Origin: CBDDBH01 sp965225625 | GTDB lineage: Bacteria > Pseudomonadota > Gammaproteobacteria > JADZEE01 | Length of the DNA stretch: 64,000 bases | Assembly: GCA_965225625.1 (NCBI GenBank) | Contig: CBDDBH010000034.1 | Location: 1-64,000 of the forward strand | Reading direction: 5' to 3' | Shown here: piece by piece, positions 18,133-26,539 of the stretch | Position numbering within the stretch: position 1 is the first letter of the stretch | How the letters are laid out: every line of letters starts with the position of its first letter | Made by a program: the position numbers and the translations under genes | The notes under the pieces: generated by a model | Databases searched by the model: none | Told to the model about the DNA's origin: nothing | Seen by the model: the letters and a program-made list of their open reading frames with translations, nothing else

Positions 18133-19890
18133 ATGGCTCGAATAAAACGCGCTTTGTTCCTTTATTCGTGGGCACTGCTCACGCTCAGCTGCGCCGTGCA
18201 TGCCCAGATACAGGAGGGTGAGCAGTTCACCGCTAGAGTCGTTGCTGTCAGCGACGGCGATACGCTTACCGTTCAGCAGAACGGTAAGCACATTGTCGTC
18301 CGCCTGGCCGAGATTGATGCGCCTGAGCCGGCCCAAGCCTACGGGCGCGAGGCGACAGCAGCCCTCGAGGATCTGGCACTGGGTAAGCAAGCGGTCGTCA
18401 CAATCACCGGCTCAACTCCCGGCGGAAATGTGCTTGCTTGGGTCGACGTTGGAGAATTTGTGCTCAATACCGATATGGTGCGCTACGGCCACGCCTGGGC
18501 GGATCGCCGTTCGGCAACGACATTGGGTCTTTATCGCGCTGAACGCCAGGCACAGGAGGCTGGGCGCGGTCTGTGGGCATTGGAAATAGGCGAGCGGGTT
18601 CCACCCTGGGAGTGGCGGGCGCAGCAGGGCCTGGGGACCACAACGATTGCAAACAGCGTCGATGATGTCATCTATATGCACCAGTCTGGTATGACTGATG
18701 AAGCGATCTTTCAGGAGATCGCGAGGTCCGGCCGCTGCATCACGATTGCGGACAACGACCTGTCGCGCATGGCGGCCGCTGGCGTCAGTGAAATGTTGGC
18801 CTATGCACTGGAATCTCAATTCCGCAGTTGCGCAGCGCCAGGGGTGGCTATGGACCGTTACCCGACTACGTCGATTTATTACGACTCACCCACCTATGGT
18901 TACAACCCGGGGCTGTATAACGACTATTATGGTTCGGGCTATTACTCGCCGCGTTATTTTACCTCCGGGTTATTTCCCAGGTACGCATTCGTGTATAGCA
19001 ACGGCGCGCGAGGCGATCATCATCGCAACAGCCGTGGACACCATCGCACCACGGATCATGGACACCATAATCGCAATGGCAGCGACCGCAATAAACACGC
19101 ACGCAAGCGCGGCAATAACACGCGCACGGGCAACGTCGACGCCCGGTCGGCAGGCCGCAATCGAGGCAATGCGCTGACGGGTAACAATAACCGCCCGAAC
19201 AATGTTGTGGGTGCGCGCACGCCGCGCCCAGCCGCTGGCCGCACCGGCCGACAGGGGTCTGCACGGACACCACGGATAGGCACCTCGACGGTTATTCCAA
19301 CCAATCGCGCATTGCCGCCGCGCGTTTCGCCTGCCGTCGCAGCACAAAACCGGATTGCCGGCACGAATCGGCGGGTACGGCCGGTTGCTACAGGAAATCG
19401 CGGCCGCAGGGCAGTTACCAACACGCCTGTTCCCGCATCCGTGAATCGCAGCGCGTTAACGAGGTCCATACCGGTGCAGCCCGCAATCAACACGCAGGCT
19501 AGCCCACGTCCAGCGCCGGTTGCTGCTACACAGCGCCAATCGCCAAGGACCCAGCGGCGGGCCTGGGGGAATTATGGCAACCAACGATTCGGCACTACGC
19601 CAACTACCGCGGCGAGTCCAAGACCGGCAGCGCGCCCGACTCCAGCGCCATCTACTTCGGCAGGACGAGCAACCACCCGTAGTTCTTCCAGTCGCCACAC
19701 TGCATCCCGTTCGACCGCGCCACACCGCAGTAGTGCTAGAACGAGTTCGCGCAGTCGTAGCGCTAGAACGAGTTCGCGCGGTCGTAGCGCTACAACGAGT
19801 TCGCGCAGTAGCCCTGCCCGCGCTGCGCCCTCGCGCCGTACGAGCAGTAGCATGGGATCGGGTTATCGCTCGCGCGGCACGCGTTGGTAG
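18133..19890 (+). CDS. Exported thermonuclease-like protein with long Arg/Ser-rich tail
   Basis: The ATG at 18133 gives 585 residues starting with a signal peptide ending near AVHA (residue 24). Residues 30-140 are a staphylococcal-nuclease fold with Ca-binding Asp41/Asp43 (SDGDTL), Arg58 (VRLAEIDAPE) and Glu73 (YGRE). The second catalytic Arg, normally in YGRxLA, is Asn99 (GGNVLA), so nuclease activity may be weak or lost. Residues ~175-235 form a helical segment (MTDEAIFQEIARSG). A Tyr/Gly/Pro-rich linker follows, then ~270 residues of basic low-complexity sequence ending in nine-residue ARTSSRSRS-type repeats. The tail could bind nucleic acid or the cell surface; this is inference. Confidence 0.8.
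   Translation: MARIKRALFLYSWALLTLSCAVHAQIQEGEQFTARVVAVSDGDTLTVQQNGKHIVVRLAEIDAPEPAQAYGREATAALEDLALGKQAVVTITGSTPGGNVLAWVDVGEFVLNTDMVRYGHAWADRRSATTLGLYRAERQAQEAGRGLWALEIGERVPPWEWRAQQGLGTTTIANSVDDVIYMHQSGMTDEAIFQEIARSGRCITIADNDLSRMAAAGVSEMLAYALESQFRSCAAPGVAMDRYPTTSIYYDSPTYGYNPGLYNDYYGSGYYSPRYFTSGLFPRYAFVYSNGARGDHHRNSRGHHRTTDHGHHNRNGSDRNKHARKRGNNTRTGNVDARSAGRNRGNALTGNNNRPNNVVGARTPRPAAGRTGRQGSARTPRIGTSTVIPTNRALPPRVSPAVAAQNRIAGTNRRVRPVATGNRGRRAVTNTPVPASVNRSALTRSIPVQPAINTQASPRPAPVAATQRQSPRTQRRAWGNYGNQRFGTTPTTAASPRPAARPTPAPSTSAGRATTRSSSSRHTASRSTAPHRSSARTSSRSRSARTSSRGRSATTSSRSSPARAAPSRRTSSSMGSGYRSRGTRW
19735..19812 (+). repeat. 27-bp tandem repeat inside the nuclease-like gene
   Basis: Three consecutive near-identical 27-bp units start at 19735, 19762 and 19789 (GCTAGAACGAGTTCGCGCAG followed by TCGTAGC). 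They encode ARTSSRSRS, ARTSSRGRS and ATTSSRSSP. The last unit decays at its 3' end. Being a multiple of three, gain or loss of units would keep the frame. Confidence 0.85.
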
Positions 19891-19893
19891 CGC

Positions 19894-21048
19894 CTATTCC
19901 TTGATTCTTGCTGCTGGATAAAGCAGCAGCAGACCGATAGGCAGAGACACCAAACCAACCCACACAATCGGCGCATAGCCGCCGCCCTCGACCAGAAATG
20001 TCGCGGCCAATGCCGGTCCGGCGCTGATACTTGCGGGAAGAGCGATCGGCACCGCGGCAGTCAGCCGACTGCCACTGTCTAGATTGGCAATCATGGCCTG
20101 TATATACGGTATCGAGCAAAGCCAGGCGATGTTGATCAGGCAAACCCCGAGCGTGTACAAGCTTAGCGCGGGATAGCCGGCAATGATTAACGTACCCACA
20201 GCGGTTAGCATCGCCATAGCTAACAACGGCAATAGGCGACCGAACTTGTTGCCAATAACAATTTGTACTGCCGCCGCAATTCCACCCGCCATTAACGAAA
20301 AGAAAATTGCGTCACTGACGTCTGCAGCTTCCAAACCGGCCGCGTTGCCGAAGCGTTCCATAAAAGCCCATGGCGTGGATTGGCCGCCGTAAAACACGAA
20401 GGCGCCAAGTAGGGCGAACAGACCTAGCACCAGTGCGCGGCGGGATCCGGAAATCGACGCAGAAGTGGCCTTGGCTTCGTTGCCGCGCGGGAATAATCGG
20501 TAAAAGCACGCAAGCACCGCGCCCGCCGCGGCAAAAACGACGAACACCGCGCCAAGTCCGTAGACCGGAATGAGTCCGGGCAACCACTTGACGGCCACTG
20601 CACCGCCGAATATCTGCGCTATTACCCACATACCGTAGCCGCGCACCGGATCACGGGTGAGACCAATGGACACTATGGTTAACGCCAGCAGCGTATTTGC
20701 CCCGATACCGACGAGGAAGCGGATCAAAAGTAACGGCGTAAAGCCGGAGACGCCGGTGGCGACCAGATTGCCGCCGATGAGCAAGGCAACGGCAAACAAT
20801 ACAAGGTGGCGCCAGTTCGCGTGACGTACCAGGGAGAAGACAACGAGGCCGCCGGCCGCCATGCCTGCAATTTCGGCGGAGAATAAGTAGCCTGCCTGCC
20901 GATCTGTAAATCCCAACGTGTCTGCATAGGCGCCGACCAGAATCGGACCGATACCGAAGATCATGCCCGCGATCGCGGACGTCAGGGCATACGTTGCCAT
21001 GCTGGCCGGAGCGCTGGGGTCAAGCGAGTCGCCTGTGTCAGCGTTCAT
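19894..21048 (-). CDS. MFS transporter
   Basis: This inner-membrane permease has about 12 hydrophobic segments. The N-terminal half includes DTLGFTDRQAGYLFSAEIAG, the usual loop between TM1 and TM2, and an Arg-containing segment LLIRFLVGIGANTLL in TM4. The ATG at 21048 (384 aa) is preferred over the upstream GTG. It ends 4 bases from the convergent nuclease-like gene. A paralogous transporter of similar layout is at 36582-37748. The substrate is unknown. Confidence 0.85.
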   Translation of the reverse strand: MNADTGDSLDPSAPASMATYALTSAIAGMIFGIGPILVGAYADTLGFTDRQAGYLFSAEIAGMAAGGLVVFSLVRHANWRHLVLFAVALLIGGNLVATGVSGFTPLLLIRFLVGIGANTLLALTIVSIGLTRDPVRGYGMWVIAQIFGGAVAVKWLPGLIPVYGLGAVFVVFAAAGAVLACFYRLFPRGNEAKATSASISGSRRALVLGLFALLGAFVFYGGQSTPWAFMERFGNAAGLEAADVSDAIFFSLMAGGIAAAVQIVIGNKFGRLLPLLAMAMLTAVGTLIIAGYPALSLYTLGVCLINIAWLCSIPYIQAMIANLDSGSRLTAAVPIALPASISAGPALAATFLVEGGGYAPIVWVGLVSLPIGLLLLYPAARIKE

Positions 21049-21191
21049 TGTTTTGTGGCTGCACACAGCGCCTGGGGTTCATTCGCATTGCGTGGCGCCT
21101 TCGTGAAATATGCGGGCCAGTTGGAGGGTGCGCGATTGTAGCACTGCGCGGGGCGCAACGCCGATCAGGCACATGCTAAGATCGCGCCGCC

Positions 21192-22283
21192 ATGGCATCG
21201 TCCGTCAAACTCAGTGTGCTAGATCAGTCACCGATCCATGACGGCGGTTCGGCGGCGCAGGCCCCGTTGAACACAACCCATTTGGCGCAGGCCGCCGAGC
21301 GGCTCGGTTATCATCGTTACTGGGTTGCAGAGCATCACGACACCGCGGGATACGCAGGAACCTGTCCGGAGATCCTGATCGCGCACATTGCGTCGGCAAC
21401 ACAGCGGATCCGGGTCGGCAGTGGCGGCATCATGCTTACCCATTACAGCCCTTTCAAAGTCGCTGAAGTCTTTCACATGTTGCAGAGCCTGCATCCCGAC
21501 CGCATCGATTTGGGCGTGGGCAGGGCTCCGGGTTCGGACGGGCGTACGGCAGTTGCGCTGGCATTCCCTGGCGATCCGGCGGGGGGAGATGTTTATGCCC
21601 GTCAGGTCTACGATCTGCAATGCTTTCTGGGTGATTCGATGCCCGACCAGCACCCGTTTCGGGGACTGCATGCAGTGCCGCAGACTGACGCTGCACCACC
21701 GCTTTGGCTGCTGGGGTCCGGTGACGGCAGTGCCGAGTTTGCCGGCCAGATGGGCGCAGGTTTTGCACTCGCGTTGTTTATTGGTACCCATGAACGCAGC
21801 CCTGAGATCATCGAAAAATACCGTGCCGCATTCGAACCCTCGGCGCAGCGTCCTTCCTCGGAAGCGCTGGTCACAGTGGCGGTCATTTGCGCAGACGATC
21901 GTGACGCCGCGCTGCGCATCGCGAGTACGCATACCTATTGGAAGGTCCAGGCATTTCGACACGGCAAGCGCATCGCGCTGTTGCCGCCGGATGAGTGTTT
22001 GCGGTTGAAGGACGAGTTGTCGCCCGAAGATCAGGATTATTACGCGGAGACGCTCGCGACCAATATGATCGTTGGATCGCCCTCACAATGTCGGGCGGGG
22101 ATCGAGGCGTTGGCTGGCGAATACGGCGTGGATGAAGTGATGGTGGTAAATGTCTGCTACCACTTCAAAGACCGGTTGCGATCATACGAATTGCTCTCGC
22201 GTGCCTTCGACAAGCCGTCGGATTCGGCGGTGTGCGGCGTTCACAACACCCAGCCGGCGCCACGACAGCGCGACACGGGGTAA
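21192..22283 (+). CDS. LLM-class flavin-dependent monooxygenase (MsnO8-like)
   Basis: This 363-residue bacterial-luciferase-like TIM barrel has the sequence SVLDQSPI, then YHRYWVAEHHDT, RIRVGSGGIML and DRIDLGVGRAPGSDG. This pattern is typical of FMN-dependent luciferase-like monooxygenases of the MsnO8 type rather than of the F420-binding branch. It starts at an ATG 143 bases after the divergent MFS gene. Its position before an isomerase and a Rieske oxygenase suggests an oxidative step in the same catabolic route. Flavin rather than F420 use is inferred from family resemblance. Confidence 0.85.
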   Translation: MASSVKLSVLDQSPIHDGGSAAQAPLNTTHLAQAAERLGYHRYWVAEHHDTAGYAGTCPEILIAHIASATQRIRVGSGGIMLTHYSPFKVAEVFHMLQSLHPDRIDLGVGRAPGSDGRTAVALAFPGDPAGGDVYARQVYDLQCFLGDSMPDQHPFRGLHAVPQTDAAPPLWLLGSGDGSAEFAGQMGAGFALALFIGTHERSPEIIEKYRAAFEPSAQRPSSEALVTVAVICADDRDAALRIASTHTYWKVQAFRHGKRIALLPPDECLRLKDELSPEDQDYYAETLATNMIVGSPSQCRAGIEALAGEYGVDEVMVVNVCYHFKDRLRSYELLSRAFDKPSDSAVCGVHNTQPAPRQRDTG

Positions 22284-22330
22284 TCAGCGAACCAGTATTG
22301 AGAACTCATGATCTAACTAGGAATTGGCAG

Positions 22331-22924
22331 ATGTCTGATCCGAAAGACGTAAGCGTGTACTTCAATTTCCGTAGTCCTTACTGCTACCTCGCGTCAAAAA
22401 CCATGTTCTCGGTATTCGACGCATATCGCATTCGGTTGCGGTGGCGGCCGCTCGGTGGTTGGGACGGTCGCTCGCCGCCTGATCGCGCGAAAGTGAAAAT
22501 TCCGTCGACCCGTCAGGACGTCGCGCGCTGGTGTCGGCGTTTGGGAGTGCCTTTTAATCCGCCGCCGGTGACTACCGATCCGACGCGCGCGGGCGCCGGG
22601 TCATTGCTGGCCGAAGAGAAAGGTGTATTGCGTGCCTATATCGTCGAAATGATGCGCGCCGAATGGTCGGAGGGTAACGATATTGGCAACGCCGATGCCA
22701 TCATCGCGGTCGGCACGCGGGTTGGCCTCGATCCGGGAGCGCTGAGCAGCGCGATCGATGACCCGGCGCGTCACGCGCAGTTACAAGCCAATTGGGTCGA
22801 AGCCCAGGACCAGGGCGTTATCGGTGTACCAACCTTTGTCGTTGATGACGAGATATTCTGGGGTAATGATCGGCTGGAATTTCTGCGCGAACATTTGCAT
22901 GAGCTGCGGCTGGTATTAGGCTGA
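22331..22924 (+). CDS. DsbA-fold 2-hydroxychromene-2-carboxylate isomerase family protein
   Basis: The ATG at 22331 gives 197 residues with a thioredoxin/DsbA-like fold. The N-terminal VYFNFRSPYCYLASK places Ser where oxidoreductases have Cys-x-x-Cys, as in NahD-type isomerases and kappa-class glutathione transferases. The cis-Pro motif is GVIGVPTFVVDDEIFWGNDRL. Family members isomerise hydroxychromene carboxylates in naphthalene-type pathways using glutathione. Its position between a monooxygenase and a Rieske oxygenase fits aromatic catabolism. Confidence 0.85.
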   Translation: MSDPKDVSVYFNFRSPYCYLASKTMFSVFDAYRIRLRWRPLGGWDGRSPPDRAKVKIPSTRQDVARWCRRLGVPFNPPPVTTDPTRAGAGSLLAEEKGVLRAYIVEMMRAEWSEGNDIGNADAIIAVGTRVGLDPGALSSAIDDPARHAQLQANWVEAQDQGVIGVPTFVVDDEIFWGNDRLEFLREHLHELRLVLG

Positions 22925-22964
22925 TGTGGAGACCACAGTGGGTAGGCCAGGCGACCCCCTGGTT

Positions 22965-23102
22965 ACGTGTAAAAATATATTTAAATCAAAAGCTTAATTC
23001 TAATATTTAGATTTTCATCTGGACGTCGCGGACAATTCATGGCATCCGCTGCGAGGTGCACCTATACTTGCCTCAACCTGTCCAAAGTGTGAGGAGCATT
23101 TT
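22965..23102 (+). promoter_or_regulatory. AT-rich leader upstream of the second Rieske oxygenase
   Basis: The 178-base gap between the isomerase and the dioxygenase contains a stretch (about 22968-23018) that is far richer in A and T than its surroundings. It includes a small palindrome TCTAA-TAT-TTAGA (22999-23011). Such a stretch is a plausible promoter or regulator site, though no confident -35/-10 pair can be named. GAGGAG at 23090-23095 is a good ribosome-binding site for the ATG at 23103. Confidence 0.4.
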
Positions 23103-24311
23103 ATGAGCGCGGTGCTGGAAAACTCTGAATTGCGGTGGGCCAAGAAATTTCCGTGGTTGGGTACCGATCCGGTGTCAACCGCACCGTGTATCTCCCAGGA
23201 AATCTACGAACAAGAGGTAGAAAAGGTCTTCAAACGCGTCTGGCTGTGTGTCGGTCGTGTCGATGAACTACCGAATCCCGGCGACTACAAGCTCAAACAA
23301 CTGCACTTTGCCAGCACCGGCGTCATCCTGATCCGTGGAAAGGACGAGGAGATAAGGGCGTTTCATAACACCTGCCGGCACCGCGGCAATACCGTCATCG
23401 TTCCGGACGGCAAGCCCGAAATGTTTGGTAATAAGGCGGTTATGACTTGTCGCTTTCATGCCTGGACGTATAACCACCAGGGCGAGCTCATCGGGGTGCA
23501 GGAGGAAAGCCGCTTTCCGCCGTGTTTCAGCAAAGAGGAAAACGGCCTGGTGCCGATCAACGTCGATATCTGGGAGGGATTCATTTTCATCAATCTCGCC
23601 GACAAACCGGAAAAGCCGCTAAAAGAATATCTCGGTACGATGGGTGAGCATTTTTCCGGTTTTCCCTACGCGGACCTTACTCACAAGTTCAAGTATTACA
23701 CTTTCCTGAACTGCAACTGGAAGGTCGGCTTGGACGCATTTGCCGAGGCCTACCACGTCAACACCATCCACGCGGGTTCATTCCCCGGCACATTTTCAAC
23801 CGGACTGCAGATGGTCAACATCTACGAGGATCACCGCACCACGGGGATCTGCTTCAATCCGCCCAAGGATTCACCACCGGTCGCATCGATTGCACAGCAG
23901 CGAGCCCGCGGTTCACTGGTCAACAATGTTGCGTCTTCGATGTTGCCGCCGACGATTAACGCCGAGAGACGGGATGACTTCGCTTTCGAGCTCAGCGTGT
24001 TTTTCCCCAATTGGTTGTTGCATCTGTCTGAGGGGATCTGGTTTACCCATCAGTTCTGGCCGATCGGCCTCGACCAATGTCTATGGGAAGGCACCTATGT
24101 TGTGGCGGAGCCGCAGACCAACAGTGAACGCTGGGCGCTTGAGCACGGCATGGTGTTGCAGCGCAATGCCTGGTTGGAGGACACCGGCACAATGGAAGGT
24201 ACGCATTTCGCGCTGAAGTCGGGCTCGCTCAAACAGATGTTTCTGCATGACGAGGAAATATTGATCCGCCACGGTTATCACGTGCTCAATAAATATCTGA
24301 ATCGCGATTGA
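23103..24311 (+). CDS. Aromatic-ring-hydroxylating dioxygenase alpha subunit (second Rieske oxygenase)
   Basis: This 402-residue Rieske oxygenase subunit has [2Fe-2S] ligands Cys91/His93 (CRHRG) and Cys116/His119 (CRFHAW). The mononuclear iron centre is in NWKVGLDAFAEAYHVNTIH, with His218 and His223 and Glu215 at the usual acidic bridging position. It belongs to the phenylpropionate-dioxygenase-like branch rather than to the alpha subunit at 4271. Two small genes follow directly and may be partners. No ferredoxin or reductase is encoded nearby. Confidence 0.92.
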   Translation: MSAVLENSELRWAKKFPWLGTDPVSTAPCISQEIYEQEVEKVFKRVWLCVGRVDELPNPGDYKLKQLHFASTGVILIRGKDEEIRAFHNTCRHRGNTVIVPDGKPEMFGNKAVMTCRFHAWTYNHQGELIGVQEESRFPPCFSKEENGLVPINVDIWEGFIFINLADKPEKPLKEYLGTMGEHFSGFPYADLTHKFKYYTFLNCNWKVGLDAFAEAYHVNTIHAGSFPGTFSTGLQMVNIYEDHRTTGICFNPPKDSPPVASIAQQRARGSLVNNVASSMLPPTINAERRDDFAFELSVFFPNWLLHLSEGIWFTHQFWPIGLDQCLWEGTYVVAEPQTNSERWALEHGMVLQRNAWLEDTGTMEGTHFALKSGSLKQMFLHDEEILIRHGYHVLNKYLNRD

Positions 24312-24314
24312 GCG

Positions 24315-24653
24315 ATGGCAATGCTACCCGAGGACTTTGCGGCCCTGGAGACGTGGGCGCCGCAATGGGCGATGCCAACGCAGAATCGGCGTTGGGAAAA
24401 ACGACTGGCGTCGAGCAGAGAGGAAATCATGGCCTTTTACGATGCAGTTTTGCCGCATCTGGATCAGATACTGAATCACGCCGACCAGTTTCCGATTGGC
24501 GGCCTGCCGGAGAAGTCCGCGCGTTTATACGATTTGGCGCTGATGCTGGCGGAGATCGCGCCGAACGTCGAACTTTATAACGGTCAGCCGAACATACCGC
24601 ATAGCTATGATGAATCTCGATTCATTGCGGTCCACGGCGACGAAGCCCACTAG
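24315..24653 (+). CDS. Small protein of unknown function next to Rieske oxygenase
   Basis: This 112-residue soluble protein starts 3 bases after the dioxygenase stop, so it is almost certainly co-translated with it. It is helical and acidic, with ETWAPQWAMPTQNRRWEKRLAS near the start and AFYDAVLPHLDQILNHADQF in the middle. I do not recognise a named domain. Its position suggests an accessory or small subunit. Its TAG stop codon is the insertion point of the MITE-like element at 24651-24920. Confidence 0.7.
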   Translation: MAMLPEDFAALETWAPQWAMPTQNRRWEKRLASSREEIMAFYDAVLPHLDQILNHADQFPIGGLPEKSARLYDLALMLAEIAPNVELYNGQPNIPHSYDESRFIAVHGDEAH

Positions 24654-24920
24654 TGCTCCAACAACCTAATATTGATGGATTCAGCGTTCCCATGGTGTTT
24701 CGCAACAAGGCGCAGTGCGCAGGAAATGGCCATAGCCCTTGTCAAGCGCTGCAACGTAGCGGCGGGACACCACGGGAGCGCCCTGCGGGTTGGCTTGTCA
24801 GCGTCCATGGACTGCGTTGCGCCTCTTGGAAAGGACTATGGCCATTTCCTGCGAGGTGTGCCTTGCCATGAACGCTGACAAGCCAACTGAATCCATCAAT
24901 ATTAGGTTGTTGGAGCACTA
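24651..24920. mobile_element. 270-bp MITE-like element with perfect 34-bp terminal inverted repeats
   Basis: The ends 24651-24684 and 24887-24920 are exact reverse complements over 34 bases (TAGTGCTCCAACAACCTAAT and 14 more). The interior has further inverted pairs, such as GCAGGAAATGGCCATAG against its complement, and TTGGCTTGTCAGCG against CGCTGACAAGCCAA, so the whole can fold into a long hairpin. There is no transposase gene. TA at each end is the likely target duplication, and excision would leave a TAG stop followed by CC and the next ATG. A shortened copy is at 8656-8688. Confidence 0.8.
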
Positions 24921-24923
24921 GCC

Positions 24924-25400
24924 ATGGTTGTGCCGCCGGATCTGGAATACAAAGTCGATTGGCTGACCGCCAACGAAAACATTCGTCGTGTTATCTCCGT
25001 TTATGCGAAAGCCGGCGATGATTTCAACGACCCGGAGGTCATGGCGTCGCTGTTGGCCGAGGACGCGGTGTGGGAAGCAAAGGGGTTTGGGCGTCACGAA
25101 GGCCGCGAGACCATCGCCAGGGAACTCGCCAAGGTCGGGCAGGAGCGGATCGTGTGGTCGTTGCACTTCCCAGTGGCGCCTATCATCGATATCTCGGACG
25201 ATTTACAGAGCGCACACGCCTTCTGGTGGCTTTGGGAACTGCTCACCATGCGCGACGACAATGGTGTGGACGACAACAAATGGTTGGGCGCGACTTATGA
25301 CTGCGATTTTGTCAGGCAAGCAGACGGCTGGAAAATCAAAGCGCTCGTGCTCGACATTAAGAAAATGGTGCCGTTCGAAGACGCTCCACTCAATCTGTAG
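24924..25400 (+). CDS. SnoaL-like / NTF2-fold protein
   Basis: This 158-residue alpha+beta cone protein begins DLEYKVDWLTANENIRRVISVYAKAGDDFND, then AEDAVWEAKGFGRHEGRETIARELA and ends with strands WKIKALVLDIKKMVPFED. This is the NTF2-like fold shared by SnoaL cyclases and by Rieske oxygenase beta subunits. Coming after an alpha subunit that has no ordinary beta subunit, it could be its small subunit or a separate isomerase/dehydratase. The ATG at 24924 lies 3 bases after the MITE-like element; before that insertion it would have followed the previous stop by 2 bases. Confidence 0.82.
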   Translation: MVVPPDLEYKVDWLTANENIRRVISVYAKAGDDFNDPEVMASLLAEDAVWEAKGFGRHEGRETIARELAKVGQERIVWSLHFPVAPIIDISDDLQSAHAFWWLWELLTMRDDNGVDDNKWLGATYDCDFVRQADGWKIKALVLDIKKMVPFEDAPLNL

Positions 25401-25476
25401 TCGCGCAAGCCGCGTTTTAGTTTGGTAAACCAGTCCGGATTTTTGTAGATTCTGCTCACGGATCCCCGTGCGCTAA

Positions 25477-26385
25477 TTACTTTTTGCCTTTGTGTCTGGG
25501 GACCTCATCAAGTTCCAACAGCGATGTGGCTGCATTGCGGACCAGTTCCCACGTTGACGTACCGGGCACGATTACCTCGAAATGCCCCGATTTGTGGGCC
25601 AAGATATGTTCGACATCGTCACCGGCTAGCTGCGCCGCTTCGTAATAACGCAGACCAACGGGCTGCCAGTGTGTGTCGTGTGCGCCGGTCAAGATGATTT
25701 GACGCGTCCCCAAAGGGAGCATCTCAGGCGGTGATGCAACTCGATAGCGTTCCGGCACCAGCGCCGGCGACCCACCCATCAACTTATTAATGACATGGTC
25801 GCAGACCTCTTGTTGATGTAAGTAGGCGAGATCCGGTGCAGGTGCGAGCGCCAGTACGCCCTGGATAGCGATAGGATCGCGCGAGTACAAATCGCTGTTT
25901 GCGGGAATATTTGCTCTTGCCGCCAGCCACAGCGCCAGGTGGCCGCCAGCCGAGTGCCCGATAGAAACGACTCGTTTCAGATCTAACGCGTACTCATTCG
26001 CGAGCGTGCGCAGGTGATCCGCGCCCTGCGCAATATCCTCGAACGTTGCCGGCCAGGCGCTGTCCGCATCACCGACGCGGCGATATTCGAGCGCCCAGGT
26101 AGCGATTCCTGTATCAGTTAGGGCGCTTGCCAGAGCGCCGATATGCTCAATATTGTGTTTGGCAAGCCAACAGCCGCCATGAACGACAATTGCCACCGGA
26201 AAACGTCCGGATCCTTCCGGCAGTCTCAATTCACCGAATTGCAACGGGCCGTTTCCATAAGCAATCCGGTAATCGGCGGAGGTGGCGAGATCACCGATGT
26301 CGGCGACGGTGAGGATATCTTTGGCGTGTACGGCAAAGCTGGTAAGGGTGAGCATCAAAAAAATATTGGATAACGTCGGTCGCAT
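25477..26385 (-). CDS. Exported alpha/beta hydrolase (acetylesterase-like)
   Basis: The ATG at 26385 gives 302 residues with a signal peptide (MRPTLSNIFLMLTLTSFAVHA). The fold signatures are HGGCW (oxyanion hole), GHSAGGHLALWLA (nucleophile Ser), an Asp in GAHDTHWQP and His in KSGHFEV. This is a periplasmic esterase of the BD-FAE/acetyl-esterase type. It is transcribed away from the rhodanese and thioesterase genes. An upstream in-frame start (26424) would add 13 residues before the signal peptide and is less likely. Confidence 0.85.
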   Translation of the reverse strand: MRPTLSNIFLMLTLTSFAVHAKDILTVADIGDLATSADYRIAYGNGPLQFGELRLPEGSGRFPVAIVVHGGCWLAKHNIEHIGALASALTDTGIATWALEYRRVGDADSAWPATFEDIAQGADHLRTLANEYALDLKRVVSIGHSAGGHLALWLAARANIPANSDLYSRDPIAIQGVLALAPAPDLAYLHQQEVCDHVINKLMGGSPALVPERYRVASPPEMLPLGTRQIILTGAHDTHWQPVGLRYYEAAQLAGDDVEHILAHKSGHFEVIVPGTSTWELVRNAATSLLELDEVPRHKGKK

Positions 26386-26539
26386 GTTTTTCTCCGGGCA
26401 GACTGTTTCCGCGCATTGTATCAAGCGTGCACACTGTAACGTTCATTCAGGGTTGCGTGACAATGGGTCTGGATATCCCCGCGTCGCTCTGATTTACTGG
26501 ACGTGCACGAATTCGCCATTAATTTTGAGGATCATTGCA

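Noticed and set aside
18959..19725. Several long open frames opposite or overlapping the nuclease-like tail
   Set aside because: They come from GC-rich low-complexity sequence; the plus-strand frame continues from a recognisable domain and signal peptide.
19735..19812. CRISPR-like repeat array
   Set aside because: Units are directly adjacent with no spacers and encode an in-frame nine-residue repeat.
21192..22283. F420-dependent enzyme
   Set aside because: Although luciferase-like and near F420 genes, its motifs follow the FMN-using MsnO8-type branch, so it is not counted as an F420 user.
24653..24878. Open frames inside the MITE-like element
   Set aside because: They lie inside nested palindromes, have no recognisable motif and no ribosome-binding site; the element is non-coding.
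24651..24920. The IS630 copies as the source of the MITE-like element
   Set aside because: The element ends (GTGCTCCAACAACC) do not resemble the IS630 ends (CTCAGCAGTCG); only the TA target is shared.
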